Assembly (NCBI RefSeq): GCF_003815035.1
Contig: NZ_RKRK01000002.1
Span: 900,811 to 964,810 of the forward strand
Length of the DNA: 64,000 nt
Source of the DNA: Abyssicoccus albus
Lineage (GTDB): Bacteria; Bacillota; Bacilli; Staphylococcales; Abyssicoccaceae
Direction of reading: 5' to 3'
Shown piece after piece: positions 60,328-64,000 of this stretch (positions within the stretch are counted from its first letter, which is position 1; every line of letters starts with the position of its first letter). The translations under genes and the position numbers were made by a program. Under the pieces are notes generated by a model. It was given only the letters and a program-made list of their open reading frames with translations, ran no database searches and was not told the DNA's origin.

Positions 60328-60356
60328 ATCATACACTTGTCTAATTTGCACTTCAA
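60328..60356 (-). promoter_or_regulatory. Promoter of capAB
   Basis: On the minus strand TTGAAG (60351-60356), exactly 17 bp, TATGAT (60328-60333), about 70 bases before the capA start. A good sigma-A match, indicating that capA is transcribed separately from the upstream glycosyltransferase. Confidence 0.65.
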
Positions 60357-60444
60357 CTAGTATAGCAAATTTCGTTGCACCTTTTGTATTTTTTATTTGA
60401 TTTTTACGTTAAATTTACAATTGTAATATTGTTAATTACATAAT

Positions 60445-60475
60445 AAAACAGTGCACTACTTATTGTAGTGCACTG
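60445..60475 (-). terminator. Terminator overlapping the 3' end of the glycosyltransferase gene
   Basis: CAGTGCACTAC (60449-60459) and GTAGTGCACTG (60465-60475) form a perfect 11-bp stem whose loop holds the stop codon; TTTTATT follows on minus RNA. Confidence 0.85.
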
Positions 60476-61797
60476 ATGAATGACTTAACGTGTACATCTT
60501 CAGCATGACGATACACATCATATAACTTCTCTTTCTCATTGTTCCAATTGTACACATGCTTTGCTTGTTTCGCCCCTTCAACATAACTTGCGTGCATTGT
60601 TTCATCTTGAACAATCTTATTAATCGCCTGAGCAATCGACTGTGGATCATCAGGATTTACAAGTTCACCAACATTATATTGATTGAACACTTTACGGATT
60701 TCCGGTAAATCACTTGCAATGACAGGGACATCTGCCATTAAGTACTCAAATAACTTATTACTTGAGGCAGAGTAATGGTTGAAGCATATATTTTGTAACA
60801 CTTGAAATCCAACATACGCATTCTTCGTATATCGTGCTAAATCTTTATAATCAACCCGTCCGATAAATTTAACCTTCTGTTGTAATCCCATATCAACAAC
60901 TTGTTGCTTTAACTCATCCTTTAACTTACCATCTCCGATAAAGACAAGTATCCCCTCATCAACGTACGGCATTGCATTGATCAAATTATGCAATCCACGA
61001 CCGGCTTGAAGACCCCCTTGGTATAACAAGATCTTCTCATCTTCATCAATTCCAACTTCAGCATGGATATCAATCGCTTCTTTATCTTCAATATTGTAAT
61101 ACTCAGAGTAATTATAGAGCGTATACGGATAGAATCCATACAGTTCCTCGTTATGTGCAGCACGCGTATGGTTTTCAACCATCATTACATCGACAAACCG
61201 TAGTAAGTTAGACTCCATCACTTTAACAATATTCTTGTTATAACCTGTACGATCGGTTTGAACTTCGTGAGAGTCATAAATTAACGGTCTAGGCTTTAGT
61301 CTAAACTTCGAACAAATCACCCCTTGAATTAACGTATTCAAGTCATTTGACTGATAAATATCAGCATTCATCTTATATCCAGTAAACGCCATACGAATCG
61401 AACGGTCTAGATTGATGAACCACTTTCTAATGAAACGCTTCTTAAATGAGGCAACACTTGCAATAAGCAACATTAAAAATGTCGATAACAGCATGATGCT
61501 TCGGTAGAACAATGCGACAGATACCACACTCGTCACGCCACCGACAACAATTAAGAATGTCGTCTTATCTTGTCTATACGCTTCTAATAACCAAGGATAG
61601 AAATTAATTCGATGCACATTGTATTCACTCTGTTGATCTTTGTTTCTTATTTCCAATGAAGGTAAATCAGGAAACTTCGGATCTTTGAGCGCTACCATAT
61701 GTACATCATATCCAACTTCACTTAATGCACTACACTCTCTATGCAACCTCGCATCATTTTTGAAGTTATTCCAAACAAATTGTGTGACTTTTTTCAT
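60460..61797 (-). CDS. Glycosyltransferase family 4 with an inserted membrane hairpin
   Basis: 445 residues from ATG 61797 (or the adjacent 61800); GAGGG upstream. GT-B fold: N-terminal VTQFVWNNFKNDARLHRECSAL, C-terminal YQGGLQAGRGLHNLI, SSNKLFEYLMADVPVIASDLPE and LVNPDDP. At about residues 77-115 two hydrophobic segments form a membrane hairpin inside the N-terminal domain (FLIVVGGVTSVVSVALFY and STFLMLLIASVASF), which ties it to the membrane in an unusual way for GT4. Donor unknown. Ends in a terminator before capA. Confidence 0.8.
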   Translation of the reverse strand: MKKVTQFVWNNFKNDARLHRECSALSEVGYDVHMVALKDPKFPDLPSLEIRNKDQQSEYNVHRINFYPWLLEAYRQDKTTFLIVVGGVTSVVSVALFYRSIMLLSTFLMLLIASVASFKKRFIRKWFINLDRSIRMAFTGYKMNADIYQSNDLNTLIQGVICSKFRLKPRPLIYDSHEVQTDRTGYNKNIVKVMESNLLRFVDVMMVENHTRAAHNEELYGFYPYTLYNYSEYYNIEDKEAIDIHAEVGIDEDEKILLYQGGLQAGRGLHNLINAMPYVDEGILVFIGDGKLKDELKQQVVDMGLQQKVKFIGRVDYKDLARYTKNAYVGFQVLQNICFNHYSASSNKLFEYLMADVPVIASDLPEIRKVFNQYNVGELVNPDDPQSIAQAINKIVQDETMHASYVEGAKQAKHVYNWNNEKEKLYDVYRHAEDVHVKSFISALQ

Positions 61798-61884
61798 CAT
61801 TGTCCCTCATTTTCTGTATCGATTTCTTATAGTATACAACAGACCTGCTGTTGGTTAAATCATTTATATTATGTATATTAAAAG

Positions 61885-61915
61885 AACACACAATACATCC
61901 GATGTATCGTGTGTT
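61885..61915 (-). terminator. Hairpin after the second UDP-sugar dehydrogenase gene
   Basis: AACACAC and ATACAT (61885-61898) pair with ATGTAT and GTGTGTT (61902-61915) with one internal mismatch. The following minus sequence TTCTTTTAA is only moderately U-rich. Confidence 0.6.
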
Positions 61916-61939
61916 ACATATTGTAGATAACTTCTTATG

Positions 61940-63199
61940 TTATTTCGTAAACTTCTGTACATTGCCAAAGTTATAATATTGCGTGTCAGTCAATTCATTT
62001 TGAACGATATTCTTCGTATCAAAAATAATCTTATTCTTCATTGTCTTGAAGTCTTCATCTGTTAAATCTTTGAATTGTGAGTGATCACTTAAGATTAATA
62101 CGAGTGAACTATCTTCAACCGCTTTATGAACATCATGTTCAACCCAGTCAAGCTTTACATGTGGGTCATACGCAACTACATCTACATTCGGCTCTTTGCG
62201 TAATAATTCATATATATCAAATGCTGGTGATTCACGAATATCATCGACATCCCCTTTATACGTTAATCCGAAGACCGTCACTTTATTCGTGTCTGTTTCA
62301 TTCAGCATTTCCTTCGTCTTCTCTACAACATACTCCGGCATTGAATTGTTAATTTCACGGCTTAACGCAATTAACTTCGCTTCTTCAGGCGCTTCAGCAA
62401 TAATGAAGTATGGATCTACTGCTAAACAATGTCCTCCAACACCTGGACCTGGTTTATGTACGTTCACACGTGGATGCTTATTTGCCATTTCAATCACATC
62501 ATGAACATTGATATCTAATCGATTACAAATTTTTGCAAGTTCATTTGCTAAAGCAATATTTACATCACGATACGTATTTTCCATCAACTTACTCATTTCA
62601 GCAGTCTTCGCATTCGTTTCAATCATCTCACCTTGAACGAATGTTCCGTAAACTTTCTTACCCGCTTCAACACATGCAGGCGTTACACCACCGATAATAC
62701 GGTTGTTATAGATTAACTCATGCATGATTTGACCTGGTAATACACGTTCAGGACAATGTACTAAATAGATATTCTCTCCTGCAACAAACCCTTCACCTTC
62801 TAAATAAGGTTTCACGTGATCATCCATCGTACGCGGTGCAATTGTAGATTCTACAATCACTGTATCGCCATCCTTTAAGAACGGAACAATTGATTTCACA
62901 CCATCCATCACCATTGAAATATCACATGATTTATACTCATCATCCTTATTTGGAGTTGGCACAGCGATAATATAAACATCCGCTTCTTCTACTTTCGTAG
63001 ATGCTTTAAAACGACCTGCTTCAAGCACTTCTTCATAAGCCTCTTGTAAACCAGGCTCTTCAATATGAATCTGTCCACCATTCAATGTATCGACAGCTTT
63101 CTGATTAATATCTACACCTAATACGTCAACACCATGCTTTGCAAACATGATTGACGTCGGTAAACCTATATATCCTAATCCGATTGTTGTTAATTTCAT
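61940..63199 (-). CDS. UDP-N-acetyl-D-mannosamine dehydrogenase, WecC-like
   Basis: 419 residues. KLTTIGLGYIGLPTSIMFAKHGVDVLGVDI, VESTIAPRTMDDHVKPYL, KLMENTYRDVNIALANELAKI and the catalytic Cys in GPGVGGHCLAVDP: closest in feel to WecC, which makes UDP-ManNAcA. It is distinct from the WbpA-like enzyme of the downstream operon, and its partner 2-epimerase is not seen beside it. It could supply ManNAcA for the capsule or another surface polymer. Confidence 0.88.
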   Translation of the reverse strand: MKLTTIGLGYIGLPTSIMFAKHGVDVLGVDINQKAVDTLNGGQIHIEEPGLQEAYEEVLEAGRFKASTKVEEADVYIIAVPTPNKDDEYKSCDISMVMDGVKSIVPFLKDGDTVIVESTIAPRTMDDHVKPYLEGEGFVAGENIYLVHCPERVLPGQIMHELIYNNRIIGGVTPACVEAGKKVYGTFVQGEMIETNAKTAEMSKLMENTYRDVNIALANELAKICNRLDINVHDVIEMANKHPRVNVHKPGPGVGGHCLAVDPYFIIAEAPEEAKLIALSREINNSMPEYVVEKTKEMLNETDTNKVTVFGLTYKGDVDDIRESPAFDIYELLRKEPNVDVVAYDPHVKLDWVEHDVHKAVEDSSLVLILSDHSQFKDLTDEDFKTMKNKIIFDTKNIVQNELTDTQYYNFGNVQKFTK

Positions 63200-63347
63200 T
63201 TTATTTGCTCCATTCTTTCTTAAAATATTATATATTTTTTCGCAATTATTTAATTGATAAATTAATTACTACTTAAGTTTTATTGTAATGATTTATACTA
63301 TTATAACTAAATATTATCATACCCACAATTAATATATTTAAATCAAT

Positions 63348-64000
63348 TTATTTTGACCTCATCTTTATTTTTTGAATACGTTGATCATTCATTTCGTCTA
63401 ACGGACTACCTTGTTCTACAAATGCAATGATTTTTGTGTTTGAATTTAAATAGTCACTAAGTTTACTCGGTAAATAAGGGTTTTTATCATAAAAGTCAGA
63501 TGTAAGTGTATCCGTTAAGATTAATCGATTAAATTGTTTTAAAAGTGATAAAAAGTCAAAATAATTTTTATAAGAATATATACTTATAAGCATACCGTTG
63601 ATATTTTCTTCGTCTAAACTATGAAGTTCTGATTGATTTGTAAATACATGTAGCTTAATTTTTTTATTAATATTCAAATACGCTCTATGTTCATAAATGT
63701 TATTAATTAATTGCTCTAATGATCTATTTTTGTAAAACGCCCCGAAATAAGCAATATGCTCATAATCATTGTCCAATGGGAAATGTATATCACTCACTGA
63801 GTACAACTCTTTTTCGGTGATTGGCTGCCCTTGAACTATAGATTTTTGTTCGATTTTATGTCTTAGATCACTTTCCTTAATCCTATTTAGCATTAATTCT
63901 TTCTGATTAATATTCGTAAAGACTAATTGATCTGCATAAATAAATGCGATCAGTTCTGCAAGATTAAACATATTATCATCAATATAGCTTGTCCAAGAAC
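63348..64000 (-). CDS. Partial glycosyltransferase, runs off the window
   Basis: The frame stays open to base 64000, with the upstream codons reading SWTSYIDDN before MFNLAELIAF; the true start is outside the window. Visible part, at least 216 residues: IDDNMFNLAELIAFIYADQLVFTNINQK is a pattern seen in bacterial glycosyltransferases just before the C-terminal domain; then IAYFGAFYKNRSLEQLI and SKLSDYLNSNTKIIAFVEQGS as the donor half. Very AT-rich. Function inferred from these motifs and the capsule context. Confidence 0.7.
   Translation of the reverse strand, partial: SWTSYIDDNMFNLAELIAFIYADQLVFTNINQKELMLNRIKESDLRHKIEQKSIVQGQPITEKELYSVSDIHFPLDNDYEHIAYFGAFYKNRSLEQLINNIYEHRAYLNINKKIKLHVFTNQSELHSLDEENINGMLISIYSYKNYFDFLSLLKQFNRLILTDTLTSDFYDKNPYLPSKLSDYLNSNTKIIAFVEQGSPLDEMNDQRIQKIKMRSK

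Overview
The window fits a low-GC Gram-positive coccus of the family Staphylococcaceae. Gene order from the pot genes to folD (pot, pdh, def, rpoY-rnjA, ktr-cydBA, ptsHI, purE-D, folD) is the order I know from Staphylococcus aureus, and the proteins (HPr, RNase J1, CydA, PdhD) look staphylococcal. A Macrococcus, Mammaliicoccus or divergent Staphylococcus would fit; species cannot be fixed from sequence reading alone. I saw no tRNA, rRNA, insertion sequence, prophage or CRISPR array.

Layout. 0.1-5.4 kb: a DUF4064-like membrane protein with a long Asp/Arg tail, then the potABCD spermidine/putrescine ABC transporter with its XRE-cupin regulator and a palindromic operator. 5.5-10.7 kb: UPF0223 protein and the pyruvate dehydrogenase operon pdhABCD. 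10.8-14.9 kb: peptide deformylase, a HAD phosphatase, and rpoY-rnjA behind a structured leader. 14.9-18.4 kb: cytochrome bd genes cydAB with ktrC, and a glutaredoxin-like gene. 18.4-23.4 kb: ptsHI, a small membrane protein, an rRNA methyltransferase and an unknown membrane protein. 23.5-34.9 kb: the complete eleven-gene IMP synthesis operon purEKCSQLFMNHD. Two PurR-like boxes lie in the short gap it shares with divergent folD. 35.7-41.5 kb: accessory genes, including a NERD/zinc-ribbon/HTH protein, a PfpI-type protein, purU, an unusual small CapA/CapB-like pair whose kinase member has lost its P-loop, and an acyltransferase.

41.6-64 kb: a large Wzx/Wzy-type capsule locus, all on the minus strand. 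One operon (about 57.6 to 42.2 kb) holds a complete WbpA-B-E-D-I-like set for UDP-2,3-diacetamido-mannuronic acid, and a PglF-E-D-C-like set for a diacetamido-trideoxyhexose loaded on undecaprenyl phosphate. It also holds glycosyltransferases, flippase, polymerase and an unrecognised helical protein. Upstream lie the regulatory trio capA-capB-capC, another glycosyltransferase, a second UDP-sugar dehydrogenase and a partial glycosyltransferase that runs off the window.

Three intergenic arrays of hairpin repeats, two of them between convergent genes, come in two families. The stem sequences are unrelated, but stem length (12 bp), loop (9 nt) and period (about 61 bp) are the same. With the degenerate kinase pair and the hairpin-buried ribosome binding site of the NERD gene, they are the most unusual signals here.
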